From contig JAJRRI010000019.1 of the NCBI GenBank assembly GCA_024279685.1, positions 1 through 46,355 of the forward strand: a stretch of DNA of 46,355 nt, written 5' to 3'. The notes under the pieces were generated by a model that made no database searches, had not been told where the DNA came from, and saw nothing but the letters and a program-made list of their open reading frames with translations. Each line of letters begins with the position of its first letter. Position 1 is the first letter of the stretch. Positions 8,528 to 18,724 of the stretch are shown here, one piece after another. The translations under genes and the position numbers were made by a program. This DNA is from Verrucomicrobiota bacterium. GTDB lineage: Bacteria > Verrucomicrobiota > Kiritimatiellia > Kiritimatiellales > Pontiellaceae.

Positions 8528-10255
8528 TTAAATACGCTCGGGAGTTTCGATGCCAAGGAGATTGAGGCCTTGGCGAAGAACTGCGGCGGTAGACCGACAG
8601 AGGCGAATGCGGCTTTCACGAATCCCTTCATCGGCCTTGAGGAAGGGTACATTTTGATAGAAGCTACTGTAGATCTGCGCGAGGTCGTAGAGATAGTCGG
8701 CCAGAATATTGGGTCTATAGTTTTCGGCGGCGGCGCGGATGGCCACGGGGAAGCGGGAAATTTTTATCGCAATTCTTCGCTCTAGCTCGTGCTCAATGGT
8801 GATCGGATATTGATCGAGATGGGTGTCTGGGTATTTTGTTGCATATTTATCGGATACGGAAGAAATGCGGGCGTAGGCATATTGGAGGTAGGGCCCAGAA
8901 TTGCCTTCCATATTAAGTGCTTTTTCCCAAGTGAAGGTTACGAGACTTTGCGGGTTTTGGCTGAGGTCGGTATATTTAATTGCCCCGATTCCAATCGCGC
9001 GAGCCAGATCTTTTTGCTGTTCTTCTGGCATATCAGGACTGCTGGACTTCACCATTTCAAGGGAACGCACCTCGGCCTCGTCGAGCAAGGCGGCGAGCTT
9101 AATCACATTCCCCTCTCGGGTTGAAAATGTGGCTTCCGGCAGGCGCATGAGCCCAAACCAAACATGAACAAGATTGGCTTTCATGCCGAGTTTTTTGGCG
9201 ATGGTAAAGAATTGTTTGAAATGAAGCTGTTGGCGTTCGTCGGTTACATAGACAATACGTTCTGGAGAAAATTCCTCTATCCGCGCTTCAACCGTTGCGA
9301 GATCCGTCGTGGCATAGTTGTAGCCGCCATCGCTTTTGCGTACGATGCAAACGGGCATACCCTCTTCTTCAAGATCGACGATCAATGCCCCGTCGCTTTC
9401 TGTGGCCAGCCCTTTATTTTCTAAGGATTGGATAATTTTCGGCAAGCGATCGTTATAAAAACTTTCGCCGCGATAGAGATCAAATTTAACGTCAAGACGA
9501 TCATAGATCGTGTTGAATTCTTCGATGGAGAGCTTGATAAAGCGCTCCCACAGCGCCCTATTTTCAGGGTCGCCTTGTTGAAGTTTAACCAATTCAGACT
9601 TCGCTTTTTCGCGCCATGAAGGATCTTCCTTGGACTGGTTATAACTCGCCACATAGACCCGCTCGAGTTCTTCTACTGGAGCCTTAGCGAGTGCCTCTTC
9701 ATCGACGAAGCTACGGAAACCGACCATCATTAAACCAAACTGAGTGCCCCAGTCGCCCAGATGATTATCGGCAATGACCTTGTAGCCGAGAAAACGGTAG
9801 AGTCGGTCAATGGCATTGCCGATGACGGTGGAGCGAATATGACCAATGTGCATGGGTTTGGCGACGTTCGGACTGGAGTAGTCGATGATAACGGTCTGCC
9901 CCTGCCCCACCTGTTCGACCCCCAAATAGGGATCACTTTCTAAGGATTGAATGTGTTCCGCTAAGGCTGTATTTGAGAGGGTAAAATTAATAAACCCTGG
10001 GCCGGCGATATCGATCTTTTCAACAAAATCGGGACGTTTTGCAGCGTCTATAAACTCCTGCGCGATTTGGCGGGGCGCTTTCTTTAATACCTTCGTCAGC
10101 TCCATGGCTGCATTGCATTGGTAGTCGCCAAACTTCTCGTTGTTGGTGGGCGACACGCCCAGTTTTATGTCAGACTCGCCGAGGCCAAAGAGGGTCTTCA
10201 TCGTATCGGCCGTCCAAACGGATAGCCGTTCATCAAAAGGTGCGAAATTGCGCAT
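8528..10255 (-). CDS. argS: Arginyl-tRNA synthetase
   Basis: ArgS charges tRNA-Arg with arginine. The 575-residue class I synthetase has an N-terminal Add1-like domain, the ATP-binding HIGH motif seen as MHIGHIRST (about residue 135), and an anticodon-binding DALR domain at the C-terminus (LYDLAQIYSSFYQ). The strict KMSK signature is absent, as in many ArgS proteins. The ATG at 10255 has a GGAGA ribosome site about 7 bases upstream. It follows clpC by 115 bases on the same strand, with a candidate terminator in between. Its position downstream of the protein-arginine kinase operon is unusual and discussed in the findings. Confidence 0.95.
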   Translation of the reverse strand: MRNFAPFDERLSVWTADTMKTLFGLGESDIKLGVSPTNNEKFGDYQCNAAMELTKVLKKAPRQIAQEFIDAAKRPDFVEKIDIAGPGFINFTLSNTALAEHIQSLESDPYLGVEQVGQGQTVIIDYSSPNVAKPMHIGHIRSTVIGNAIDRLYRFLGYKVIADNHLGDWGTQFGLMMVGFRSFVDEEALAKAPVEELERVYVASYNQSKEDPSWREKAKSELVKLQQGDPENRALWERFIKLSIEEFNTIYDRLDVKFDLYRGESFYNDRLPKIIQSLENKGLATESDGALIVDLEEEGMPVCIVRKSDGGYNYATTDLATVEARIEEFSPERIVYVTDERQQLHFKQFFTIAKKLGMKANLVHVWFGLMRLPEATFSTREGNVIKLAALLDEAEVRSLEMVKSSSPDMPEEQQKDLARAIGIGAIKYTDLSQNPQSLVTFTWEKALNMEGNSGPYLQYAYARISSVSDKYATKYPDTHLDQYPITIEHELERRIAIKISRFPVAIRAAAENYRPNILADYLYDLAQIYSSFYQNVPFLKADEGIRESRIRLCRSTAAVLRQGLNLLGIETPERI

Positions 10256-10298
10256 ATTTTTTCTCCATAAAGGGGGCGAAGGCTATGTCCAGCCCTCG

Positions 10299-10337
10299 AA
10301 AAAATTAATCCCCGAATTCCAACGACGGAAAACGGGG
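10299..10337 (-). terminator. Candidate terminator between clpC and argS
   Basis: Read on the minus strand, CCCCG (10337-10333) pairs with CGGGG (10314-10310), with an inner TTCC/GGAA helix and a small internal loop. A run of six T follows, five bases after the stem. It would partly separate argS from the clpC operon. The stem is imperfect. Confidence 0.4.
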
Positions 10338-10370
10338 CATTCGATTAATCCAGACGTCTAAAACAAGATT

Positions 10371-12875
10371 TTATTCATCGATCGTTTTTTCCTCCGTAAC
10401 AACCGGTACACCTTTAAAAGATAACTTTTCCTTATTAGCGCGGACCGTTACGATCGAGTTGTTCAAGATTTCACGGCGTAGGATAGCTTCTGCGAGAGGG
10501 TCTTCGAGGAAGCGCTCGACCGTCCGACGAAGCTGACGTGCGCCATAGGTTTTATCGTAGCCTTTCGCCAGCAGAAAATCGCGAGCGGGCTTGGTTATTT
10601 TGAGTTCAATATTCCGGCCGAGCACGCGATTTTGAATATTTGCTAATTCTAAATTAATGATCGTCTCAAGATCGACTTTAGTCAGCTCGCGGAAGACAAT
10701 CATCTCATCGAGACGATTGAGTAATTCGGGTCGGAAGGTTTTCTTAGCAATCCCCTCCATCAACTCTTTGAGTTTTTTATAATTCACCTCTTCATTAGAG
10801 GGTGAAAAACCAAGTGCACCCGCCTTTTTGACCTCTTGCGCGCCCAGGTTGGAGGTCATGATAACGACCGTATTACGAAAATCGACGCTGCGGCCCAGAC
10901 TATCGGTCAACCGGCCTTCCTCCATAATTTGCAACATCATGTGCATAACATCAGGATGGGCCTTTTCAACCTCGTCGAAGAGCACCACAGAATAAGGACG
11001 GCGACGAACCCGTTCTGTCAGTTGCCCCCCTTCTTCGTGGCCCACATAGCCGGGGGGTGAACCCACAAGCCGTGAGGCATTAAATTTTTCCATGTATTCC
11101 GACATGTCGATTTGGATGAGTGATTCTGGATCATCAAACATAAAGCCAGCCAACGCCTTGGCGAGCAGGGTTTTTCCGACCCCCGTGGGACCCAGAAAAA
11201 TAAAGGAACCAATGGGGCGTTTGGGGTCTTTTAGATCGGCGCGAGAACGACGCAACGCACGGGCAATAGCTCCGACGGCTTCCTGTTGGCCAACCACCTG
11301 TTCGCCCACGACCTCTTCGATGCGGAGCAACCGTTCCATTTCCTTCTCGCCCATTTTCATCAGCGGAATGCCGGTCCATTTAGAGACCACAACCATGATG
11401 TCCTCGTCAGAGACCACCGTGCGGTTTTCATCGCGTTCTTTACGCCATTTATCGAGTAGACCTTCAAGCTTCTCTTTGGTTTGACGCTCTTGATCTCGGT
11501 AGCTGGCGGCATCTTCAAACTTTTGTTCATGGATGGCGGCATTTTTCTTTTTCTCGAACTCAAGAATGTCCTCTTCAAGTCGTTTGAATTCGGGCGGGCG
11601 ACTCATGCTCCCGATACGCGCGCGGGCGCCAGCCTCGTCGATCAGATCGATGGCCTTATCGGGTAAAAAACGGTCGGGCAAATAACGTGCAGAATATTCA
11701 ACGGCGGCGATGAGCGCACTATCGGTGAAGCGAGCATGATGATGTTCTTCGTATTTTATGCGTAAACCTTTCATGATTTTCACGGCAACCTCGATGGAGG
11801 GTTCCTTGACTTTCACGGTCTGGAAGCGCCGCTCAAGCGCGGCATCTTTTTCAATTGATTTTCGGTATTCCTTGAGTGTGGTTGCTCCAATGCACTGTAG
11901 CTCACCGCGCGAGAGGGCCGGCTTGATAATATTAGCGGCATCCATCGTACCCTCTGCGGAACCCGCCCCCACGATCGTATGCAACTCATCTAAGAAGAGG
12001 ATAATATTTTTTTCTTTGCGAATTTCATCCATGACGGCCTTGATGCGTTCCTCAAACTGACCGCGGTATTTGGTGCCGGCTACCATGAGCGCCAGGTCGA
12101 GTGTGATGACCTTTTTATCGGCCAGCAGGTCGGGAACCGTACCGTCGTTAATATTTTGAGCTAGCCCTTCAGCGATGGCGGTCTTGCCGACCCCGGCCTC
12201 GCCGAGCAGAACCGGATTGTTCTTTGTGCGGCGGCAGAGGATTTGGATAACGCGTTCAATTTCATCTTCCCGGCCAATAACGGGATCTAGTTTTTCTTCT
12301 TTGGCTAGCTTAGTGAGATCGCGGCCAAAGGTGTTGAGGGCCGGTGTCTTCGGCTTGCCCTTGCCGCGCTGTTTGGGGGAGGCACTGGTGGGAGGCGTTT
12401 CAAGCTCATCGTCAAACTCCCCCTCGGCTTCGGGATCATAGTTTGGATCGAGAGTCTTCATGATTTCATAGCGGGTTTCATCGAGATCGACGCCGAGATT
12501 TTCAAGCACACGGGCGGCGATCCCCTCTCCTTCCCGCAATAGGCCGAGAAGGATATGCTCGGTGCCGACATAACTATGGCCCAATCCGCGAGCTTCACTG
12601 GCGGAAAGTGCGAGTACTTTTTTCGCGCGAGGGGTGAATGGAATATTTCCAATCGTCTTGGTTTCCGGCCCCGTGCCAACGGCTTTTTCGACTTCTAGCC
12701 GAACAGAAGCGAGGTCAATGCCGAGTGCTTGAAGTGCATTCACCGCGACTCCGTGGCCAAGAGCAATTAAGCCGAGTAGCACGTGTTCGGTTCCGACGTA
12801 GCCATGATTAAAGCGGTCGGCCTCTTTCCGCGCGAGTTGTAATATCTGTTGGGCTCGTGGTGTAAAATTATCCAT
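10371..12875 (-). CDS. clpC: ATP-dependent Clp protease ATP-binding subunit ClpC
   Basis: ClpC is a HSP100 AAA+ unfoldase that feeds substrates to ClpP, including proteins phosphorylated on arginine by McsB. The 834-residue protein has two N-terminal Clp_N repeats (about residues 3-140), a first AAA+ domain with Walker [10 protein letters not shown], a UVR/middle domain (about 420-460), and a second AAA+ domain with Walker A GPTGVGKT. The ClpP-docking loop is LGF within [11 protein letters not shown]. The N-terminal domain resembles the ClpC domain that binds phosphoarginine. It starts 9 bases after the mcsB stop, in the order mcsA-mcsB-clpC known from Firmicutes but without ctsR. No clpP gene is in the window. 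Confidence 0.95.
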   Translation of the reverse strand: MDNFTPRAQQILQLARKEADRFNHGYVGTEHVLLGLIALGHGVAVNALQALGIDLASVRLEVEKAVGTGPETKTIGNIPFTPRAKKVLALSASEARGLGHSYVGTEHILLGLLREGEGIAARVLENLGVDLDETRYEIMKTLDPNYDPEAEGEFDDELETPPTSASPKQRGKGKPKTPALNTFGRDLTKLAKEEKLDPVIGREDEIERVIQILCRRTKNNPVLLGEAGVGKTAIAEGLAQNINDGTVPDLLADKKVITLDLALMVAGTKYRGQFEERIKAVMDEIRKEKNIILFLDELHTIVGAGSAEGTMDAANIIKPALSRGELQCIGATTLKEYRKSIEKDAALERRFQTVKVKEPSIEVAVKIMKGLRIKYEEHHHARFTDSALIAAVEYSARYLPDRFLPDKAIDLIDEAGARARIGSMSRPPEFKRLEEDILEFEKKKNAAIHEQKFEDAASYRDQERQTKEKLEGLLDKWRKERDENRTVVSDEDIMVVVSKWTGIPLMKMGEKEMERLLRIEEVVGEQVVGQQEAVGAIARALRRSRADLKDPKRPIGSFIFLGPTGVGKTLLAKALAGFMFDDPESLIQIDMSEYMEKFNASRLVGSPPGYVGHEEGGQLTERVRRRPYSVVLFDEVEKAHPDVMHMMLQIMEEGRLTDSLGRSVDFRNTVVIMTSNLGAQEVKKAGALGFSPSNEEVNYKKLKELMEGIAKKTFRPELLNRLDEMIVFRELTKVDLETIINLELANIQNRVLGRNIELKITKPARDFLLAKGYDKTYGARQLRRTVERFLEDPLAEAILRREILNNSIVTVRANKEKLSFKGVPVVTEEKTIDE

Positions 12876-12884
12876 AATATATCC

Positions 12885-13949
12885 CTAAATTAAATCTTCG
12901 CCTTCCGTGGCGATTTCCATAAAGTTGCGGAGCATTTCTGCACGCACTACATCGCGGTCGTCCGGTTCGAGTTCTTTGTTTTCCAGCTTCTGAAGGTGCG
13001 CGGGCTGAATGGCGATAAATAGCATATCCACCTCACGGCGGGCAAACTCGTCAATCATACCCAGGTCCAGCCCAAGCCGAAGAATCGATAATAAGTTCAG
13101 TGCTTCACCACTGGTCATCATTCGAGCGTTAGAAAGAATACCGAATGCACGAGCCACATGGTCTTCTATCACGAGAGCGCGGTCGTTCATGAGTCGTTCA
13201 CGCGCATTGTTTTCGTGTTCAATGAGTTCGAGTACGATCTGCTCAAGATGGGCTATGATTTCATTCTCATGGCGACCGAGTGTAATCTGGTTAGAAACTT
13301 GGAACATGTTACCGGCGGCTTCAGTGCCTTCACCCCACATGCCGCGTACGGCGAGTCCGATTTTTGAAATTCCGTTAATGACCGGGTCCATCTCTTCCAT
13401 CAAGACCAGTCCGGGAAGATGTAGCATTACGGAGGCGCGCAGGCCGGTCCCCACATTGGATGGGCAGGAGGTTAGGTAGCCCAGCTTCGGCGAAAATGCG
13501 TAGGTTAGCTCACTCTCAAGTTCGTCGTCGATCTGGTCTGCCGCTTTCCAAGCGGCCTTAAGATTGAGGCCGGGTTGCAATGATTGGATACGGAAATGAT
13601 CCTCTTCATTCACCATGATTGAGAGGCATTCGTCCGGGGAGACAAAGACTCCGCAGCCTTCATTTTTTGTGGCTAGTTCCTGACTAATCAGGTGCCGTTC
13701 GAATAGAATTTCCTTATCAAGCGCTGAAGTCTCGGCCATGCCCCATCGAATAAAAGAAGCGTCCATGGACTGAAAGATTCCGGTGGCTTGTTCCCAGACG
13801 TCCTCTTTCTCCTCTTCATTGGCCCAGCCAGGAAAACAGGCGGCTTCGAGATTACGGGCCAGCCGCACGCGACTGCTGATAACGGGGCCTTCATTAACCC
13901 CAGCCTCGAGCCAGCTACCGTGGCGGCGTACCATATCGTCAAGCGTCAT
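12885..13949 (-). CDS. mcsB: Protein-arginine kinase McsB
   Basis: McsB phosphorylates arginine residues on proteins and so marks them for ClpCP. The protein (354 residues) belongs to the phosphagen kinase fold. The nucleotide-binding arginine motif SSRVRLARNL is near residue 24, the NEED loop is present (NEEDHFRIQ), and the catalytic Cys motif reads CPSNVGTGLRAS, followed by SNQITLG. The C-terminal RDVVRA matches the RDxxRA motif described as the allosteric phosphoarginine pocket of McsB. I chose the ATG at 13949 because a perfect GGAGG sits 5 bases upstream; an earlier ATG at 13961 lacks a site. The start overlaps the end of mcsA by 11 bases, so the pair is translationally coupled. Confidence 0.93.
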   Translation of the reverse strand: MTLDDMVRRHGSWLEAGVNEGPVISSRVRLARNLEAACFPGWANEEEKEDVWEQATGIFQSMDASFIRWGMAETSALDKEILFERHLISQELATKNEGCGVFVSPDECLSIMVNEEDHFRIQSLQPGLNLKAAWKAADQIDDELESELTYAFSPKLGYLTSCPSNVGTGLRASVMLHLPGLVLMEEMDPVINGISKIGLAVRGMWGEGTEAAGNMFQVSNQITLGRHENEIIAHLEQIVLELIEHENNARERLMNDRALVIEDHVARAFGILSNARMMTSGEALNLLSILRLGLDLGMIDEFARREVDMLFIAIQPAHLQKLENKELEPDDRDVVRAEMLRNFMEIATEGEDLI

Positions 13950-14466
13950 CGGAACCTCCATCTTCGAGCAGTTGAAGACTCGATTTTAGAGCTTTAATTT
14001 TATCGCGAAGGTTTGCGGCCACTTCGTACTGCTCCTTGGCAATAGCGGTTTCAATATCTTTTTGTAGCGCGGCAACCTGAGCGACCAGACGTGCTTCGTT
14101 GCCCTGTCGGGCGGGGATCTTACCGATATGCTGCCCACTATGGTGCATCGCTTTAGTTAAAGCACTGAGCTCACCCATAAACGCATTATAGCACTCTGGA
14201 CAGCCGAGGCGGGTGCGTTTCTTAAATTCGGTTCGCGTCATTTGGCAATGGTTACATGAGAGGTCAAATTCTGTTGCGGCGGGCGATACGGATGGCGGAT
14301 GGGCACCGAGCCCGAGGAGAACATCGGTGATAGAAATCGGTGAATTGAGATCAATTCCATTATCCTGGGCGCAATCCTGACATAAATTGAGTTTCTTGGA
14401 ATTCCCATCAACCACCTGTGTGAGGTGGATTGTGGCATCTTTCTTTTGGCAGCTTTCACATATCAT
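13939..14466 (-). CDS. mcsA: McsA, activator of protein-arginine kinase
   Basis: McsA is the zinc-binding activator that forms a complex with McsB. The 175-residue protein has four CxxC pairs: CESC and CQDC in the first 35 residues, then CNHC and CPEC at about residues 72-98, consistent with two zinc-binding modules. A C-terminal UVR-type coiled coil follows (about residues 128-165), as in B. subtilis McsA and the ClpC middle domain. It directly precedes mcsB with an 11-base overlap and follows ilvE by 53 bases. In Firmicutes the gene before mcsA is the repressor ctsR; here that place is taken by the aminotransferase gene. Confidence 0.9.
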   Translation of the reverse strand: MICESCQKKDATIHLTQVVDGNSKKLNLCQDCAQDNGIDLNSPISITDVLLGLGAHPPSVSPAATEFDLSCNHCQMTRTEFKKRTRLGCPECYNAFMGELSALTKAMHHSGQHIGKIPARQGNEARLVAQVAALQKDIETAIAKEQYEVAANLRDKIKALKSSLQLLEDGGSDDA

Positions 14467-14519
14467 GGATTTTCCTAGTTCAAAGAGTCCGACACTGGGC
14501 GGGAAAATTCGTTGAACAA

Positions 14520-15389
14520 CTACTGAATCAGAGTCCCTTCCGAACGGGCATATGCGGCATAGAGAGCACTAAGCTCATTCGTTATCTTGCCCGGCTTTCC
14601 ATTGCCAATCGACCGCTTGTCAATATCGACCACCGAGATGATCTCGGCGGCAGTACCGGTTAGAAAAACCTCATCAGCAACATAGAGATCGTAGCGAGCC
14701 ATCACCCCTTCGTGGACTTCATAACCTGCTTCGCGAGCCAGCTCCATAACCTTACTACGGGTCAAACCCTCTAGCGCGCCGCAGGAACTCAGCGGCGTAG
14801 TGAGCACCCCATTTTTGACGGCGAATACATTATCGCCAGAAGCTTCGGCGACCTCGCCTTTATGGTTAAGCATCAGGCTTTCCAGACAACCCGCATTGAT
14901 CGCTTCAATCTTGGCCATGACATTGTTCAGATAGTTCAGACTTTTAATGCGTGGATTAAGAGCTTCCGGGTGGTTACGGACCGTGCCGGCGGTCACGATT
15001 TTAAGGCCGGTATCGTAGAGTTCCTGGGGATAGAGCTGAATCGTGGCGGCAATAATAATGACCTCGGCCTTTTTGCAAAGGTACGGGTTCAGTCCCAGTG
15101 TGCCTTTTCCGCGGGTAATCACGAGCCGGACATAGCCATCCGAAATTTCGTTGGCCTTGCATGTTTTAACCACGGCTTGCGACATCTCCGTTTTCGTCAT
15201 CGGAATATTTAACGCAATAGCCTTCGCCGAGTCGTAGAGCCGATCGATATGTTCATCCACCAAAAATACGCGCCCGTTATACGCACGGATGCCCTCGAAT
15301 ACCCCGTCTCCATAGAGTAATCCGTGGTCAAATACCGACACTACGGCATCTTTTTCATCCACCAGTTTATCACTTAAAAAAACTTTCAT
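14520..15389 (-). CDS. ilvE: Branched-chain amino acid aminotransferase
   Basis: This 289-residue protein is a fold-type IV PLP aminotransferase that catalyses the last step of Leu, Ile and Val synthesis. It starts with the typical VFLSDKLVDEKDAVVSVFDH region, includes GDGVFEGIRAYNGR (about residues 28-41), the PLP lysine in PRIKSLNYLNN (about residue 155), and the C-terminal EVFLTGTAAEI motif. D-amino acid transaminases share this fold, but the EGIRAY and KSLNYL signatures favour IlvE. It sits 90 bases after lolD and 53 bases before mcsA in the minus-strand run; whether it is co-transcribed with mcsA is unknown. Confidence 0.9.
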   Translation of the reverse strand: MKVFLSDKLVDEKDAVVSVFDHGLLYGDGVFEGIRAYNGRVFLVDEHIDRLYDSAKAIALNIPMTKTEMSQAVVKTCKANEISDGYVRLVITRGKGTLGLNPYLCKKAEVIIIAATIQLYPQELYDTGLKIVTAGTVRNHPEALNPRIKSLNYLNNVMAKIEAINAGCLESLMLNHKGEVAEASGDNVFAVKNGVLTTPLSSCGALEGLTRSKVMELAREAGYEVHEGVMARYDLYVADEVFLTGTAAEIISVVDIDKRSIGNGKPGKITNELSALYAAYARSEGTLIQ

Positions 15390-15479
15390 TTCCTCTTTTC
15401 TCCAAAATTTAGAACCACAGACAAATACGAACGGACGCGGGCAACTGCAAGGCTACTCGTTTCCATTTAAATTGGGATC

Positions 15480-16148
15480 TTATACCAACAAACCATCTTT
15501 CAGGACGAGTTGGCGAGAGCACCGTACAGCCACATCTTTGTTATGGGTAACCAGCACAAGAGTATGCCTTCGGCTCTCAACCAGTTGAAACAAATAATGC
15601 AGAACTTTATCGCCCGTATTCGAATCGAGGTTTCCGGTCGGCTCGTCGGTGAAGATCATATCCGGCTCGTTCATGAGCGCGCGCGCTAGAGCCGCACGCT
15701 GCTGCTCACCTCCAGAGAGTTCCTGTGGACGATGGCCGATACGCTCGCCCAAGCCCACCTCCACCAAAAGCTCTCTCGCACGAACTTTGGCATCGCGCCT
15801 TGAGCGCATCGCCATGGCCGGAAGTGCAACATTTTCAAGAATGTCGAGCTCGGGTAATAGGTGGAACGATTGAAAAACAAAGCCGACGTTTTGAGCGCGG
15901 AACTGCGTGCGACGAGCGGGCGACATACCATAGACGCTCTGCCCCTGAAAATGAACCGTTCCGGACTTGGGATTATCCAATCCACCCATCACATGCAACA
16001 ACGTGCTCTTGCCTGAACCGCTCTCCCCCATGATCGATATCGTTTCACCGGCTTTTACCTCCAGCGAGACGCCTTTCAAAACATCCAGCGTGGTCTTGCC
16101 GATCGTATAGGTGCGTTTAACTTTTTCGACGTGTAGGATTGTTTCCAT
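15480..16148 (-). CDS. lolD: ABC transporter ATPase, LolD family
   Basis: This 222-residue ATPase resembles LolD, which powers LolCE-driven release of outer-membrane lipoproteins, and the related MacB/FtsE group. Walker A is GESGSGKST (about residue 40), the signature is [15 protein letters not shown], Walker B is [13 protein letters not shown], and the switch His is in LVTHNKD. No LolC/LolE-like permease is adjacent, so the partner must lie elsewhere and assignment to LolD rather than another MacB-type ATPase is tentative. I chose the ATG at 16148 ([10 protein letters not shown]), one base past the glmM stop; an upstream in-frame start inside glmM is less likely. Confidence 0.78.
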   Translation of the reverse strand: METILHVEKVKRTYTIGKTTLDVLKGVSLEVKAGETISIMGESGSGKSTLLHVMGGLDNPKSGTVHFQGQSVYGMSPARRTQFRAQNVGFVFQSFHLLPELDILENVALPAMAMRSRRDAKVRARELLVEVGLGERIGHRPQELSGGEQQRAALARALMNEPDMIFTDEPTGNLDSNTGDKVLHYLFQLVESRRHTLVLVTHNKDVAVRCSRQLVLKDGLLV

Positions 16149-16149
16149 G

Positions 16150-17511
16150 CTATCCAATGCTTTCCTTAACAATATTCGCTAGACCTTTGGCAAGTCCATC
16201 GGTCTGTTGCTGGGTCGGTCCTTCCACCATCACCCGACACATGGGCTGCGTTCCAGAATAGCGGATGAGGACGCGCCCCTTATCGCCGAGTTCGGCTTCG
16301 GCCTTCGCGATACCCTCGGTCAGGTTTTCAATTTCCGAGATCGGCGGCTTTTCAGAGACATCGATATTAATGAGTACTTGAGGGAAGACCGTCATGACTT
16401 TGGCTAGTTCGGAGAGGGGCTTTCCGGTCTCGCGCATGATGGCTAACAACTGGAGCGCGGAAACAATACCGTCGCCGGTGGTGTGATAGTTGTGGAAGAT
16501 AATATGGCCCGAGTCTTCGCCGCCAAGCACCGCATCTTTTTCTTGCATCATTTCCAGCACGCATCGGTCGCCCACATCGGAGACATCGATATCGATTCCG
16601 AGTTCCTTAAGTGCAACATGAAACCCAATATTGCTCATCACGGTGCCGACCACGAGATTGTTTTTTAGCAGCCCATTATCCTTATAGTACTTCGTACAGA
16701 TGGCGATAATCTGATCGCCCGTCAGCTCATGTCCATTTTCATCGACCGCAATCAAGCGGTCGCCATCGCCATCGAACGCGAGTCCAACGTTGGCCTTCAG
16801 CCCCTTCACCTTCGTGCAGAGATCCTGCGTATGCTGTGAACCACAATTCTCATTAATATTCGTTCCATTCGGTTCAGCATGAATGGTCGTGACCTCCGCG
16901 CCCAGCTCGGTAAAGATGAGCGGGGCGCACTTGTAGGTTGCGCCGTTCGAGCAGTCGAGCACGACCTTCATGCCATCCAACGTCATGCCGTCTGGAAAGG
17001 TATTTTTGCAAAACTCAATGTACCGGCCCATCGCATCGTCGATCCGCATGGCCTTCCCAACTTCCTGCGCCACCGGACGGATATTATTGATACGACCGCT
17101 CAGCACAAGGTCCTCGATTTCAGTCTCCATTCCGTCGGGTAGTTTATAACCGGTCCGCGCAAAAATCTTAATCCCGTTGTCGAAGTACGGATTGTGCGAG
17201 GCCGAGATTACGATGCCTGCATCGGCCCGCATGCTCTGCGTGATGAAAGCCACCGCCGGAGTCGGAATCGGGCCGAGCAACAGAACATCCACTCCCATAG
17301 AAGTAATTCCAGCGGTCAGCGCATTTTCGAGCATGTAGCCGCTCAATCGGGTATCCTTACCAATGATGATCCGCGGGCGTGTCCCTTTTTCTGCGTGGTG
17401 TTCCTTGCAGGCATAGGCCGTGGCACGGCCAATTTGGAGCACCATCTCCGCCGTCATATTCCCTTCGTTCGCCATTCCGCGAACGCCATCTGTTCCAAAA
17501 AGTTTTCCCAT
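16150..17511 (-). CDS. glmM: Phosphoglucosamine mutase
   Basis: GlmM converts glucosamine-6-phosphate to glucosamine-1-phosphate on the way to UDP-GlcNAc for peptidoglycan and LPS. The 453-residue alpha-D-phosphohexomutase has the phosphoserine loop ISASHNPYFDNGIK (about residues 100-113), the metal-binding DGDGDR (about residue 244), the sugar-binding GGEDSGH (about residue 330) and the phosphate-binding RYSGTQPMCRVM near the C-terminus. It starts MGKLFGTDGVRG as usual. It lies 12 bases after a hexapeptide-repeat protein gene and 1 base before lolD. Confidence 0.95.
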   Translation of the reverse strand: MGKLFGTDGVRGMANEGNMTAEMVLQIGRATAYACKEHHAEKGTRPRIIIGKDTRLSGYMLENALTAGITSMGVDVLLLGPIPTPAVAFITQSMRADAGIVISASHNPYFDNGIKIFARTGYKLPDGMETEIEDLVLSGRINNIRPVAQEVGKAMRIDDAMGRYIEFCKNTFPDGMTLDGMKVVLDCSNGATYKCAPLIFTELGAEVTTIHAEPNGTNINENCGSQHTQDLCTKVKGLKANVGLAFDGDGDRLIAVDENGHELTGDQIIAICTKYYKDNGLLKNNLVVGTVMSNIGFHVALKELGIDIDVSDVGDRCVLEMMQEKDAVLGGEDSGHIIFHNYHTTGDGIVSALQLLAIMRETGKPLSELAKVMTVFPQVLINIDVSEKPPISEIENLTEGIAKAEAELGDKGRVLIRYSGTQPMCRVMVEGPTQQQTDGLAKGLANIVKESIG

Positions 17512-17523
17512 GAATTTATAGTC

Positions 17524-18717
17524 CTAGTTTGATGATAAAGGCCAAAGTTTGGCGACTTCGTCGATGATGGATTGTAGCCAAATTTGACCAACGGCCTGCG
17601 TTTCCATTTCTAATGATTGAATTGTTTCTGTGTATGCACCACCCAGCGGAAGGTTTTCGAGCGCGGCTAAAAAGGAGGCCTTGGCGACACCATTTTCGGC
17701 CCAGTCCGATTGTTCCAACTTGGACGAAATGGTTTCCCACGACGTATGAAAGCGGCGCTGCGAAGCTATGATTAATTCCGATGAATGGGGCTGCATCTCC
17801 AACCTTTGAACCGAGGGTTTCATATTTTGCGCAAGCCCGCCGAGTCGCTTGATGCGCTCGGCCAATATACGCTCCATATTCTGGAGTCCGCCCTCGTAGC
17901 ATGCACGATCAAACTCATCCCGACCCATCACTATGTTCCGCACGTGGCGATACCATTCCTTCAGCGCGATTATATTTCCGATATAAATCAGGTTGTTGTT
18001 CACGATGCGATCGATTCCGCCATACACGCCCGTTTCGTAAGGCCGTGTGGCCGCTCTCGGGGAGGCTGGAATATGAAGTTGCCCCGGCTCCAGCGGATCC
18101 TTGCGGCACGTTGCTCCGGCGGCGATGATGGAGCCGTATTCAATCCGAGTCGGACCCACTAATCCCCCCTGTCCTCCGAGAAAAATAGGTTTTTGATTGA
18201 GAAAGACACCCCGCGGCACATCCCCCACGAGCGAGGCGGTGGCCTTGTCCTGATGTGGGGTATAATTAAAGTGGACATAAGAGGAGCCGACTTCGGAATG
18301 ATCCTTGCGGCTGGTGCCACCTGCCATGAAAATATCGCAAAAATTAATGAGACTACCGAGCGTGGTGAAGGGCATGAGAACGGTTTGTTTGAGTCCGACC
18401 GTATGTGCCCCGTTGGCCTCCTCTTCCAGAATCGTTCCGGCGCGAATATGCGCGCCACTTCCCATGTTTGCGCCGTCGAAAAAAGTGGCTCCCGAAAAAT
18501 AGCCGCCTTTGAGTTCGACGTTCCGGCCCAACTGGCAATTTTCGACCGTGGCGGGCGCTTCTACACCGATGATACTCCCGGGTCCGATGGAGGTTTCCGC
18601 TCCCCGGATCCGGCATCCAGGATAGATTTCAACGTCAGCGGCAATACGATCGAGATCCACTTCGGACCCGATCACCACTCCCGCTTTTAGCCATTCGTCT
18701 TTAGTACGTTGTTTCAT
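17524..18717 (-). CDS. Left-handed beta-helix (hexapeptide repeat) protein, GlmU-like
   Basis: This 397-residue protein has hexapeptide repeats over about residues 10-240 (for example GSEVDLDRIAADVEIYPGCR and VELKGGYFSGATFFDGANMG), the pattern of left-handed beta-helix acyl- and nucleotidyltransferases. The C-terminal part is helical and unrelated to known catalytic domains I can name. It lacks the N-terminal GlmU pyrophosphorylase signature (LAAGxGTRM). Similar PVC proteins are sometimes labelled UDP-GlcNAc pyrophosphorylase. Its place just upstream of glmM supports a role in amino-sugar or envelope metabolism, but no reaction can be assigned. I chose the ATG at 18717, seven bases past the trxB stop; a longer frame upstream would overlap trxB. 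Confidence 0.75.
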   Translation of the reverse strand: MKQRTKDEWLKAGVVIGSEVDLDRIAADVEIYPGCRIRGAETSIGPGSIIGVEAPATVENCQLGRNVELKGGYFSGATFFDGANMGSGAHIRAGTILEEEANGAHTVGLKQTVLMPFTTLGSLINFCDIFMAGGTSRKDHSEVGSSYVHFNYTPHQDKATASLVGDVPRGVFLNQKPIFLGGQGGLVGPTRIEYGSIIAAGATCRKDPLEPGQLHIPASPRAATRPYETGVYGGIDRIVNNNLIYIGNIIALKEWYRHVRNIVMGRDEFDRACYEGGLQNMERILAERIKRLGGLAQNMKPSVQRLEMQPHSSELIIASQRRFHTSWETISSKLEQSDWAENGVAKASFLAALENLPLGGAYTETIQSLEMETQAVGQIWLQSIIDEVAKLWPLSSN

Positions 18718-18724
18718 GTACCGC

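Noticed and set aside
8366-8785. 139-codon plus-strand frame across the argS end
   Set aside because: Most of it is antisense to the conserved C-terminus of argS.
13939-14466. ctsR repressor gene next to mcsA
   Set aside because: The neighbours of mcsA are ilvE and mcsB; no small DNA-binding protein gene is present in the operon.
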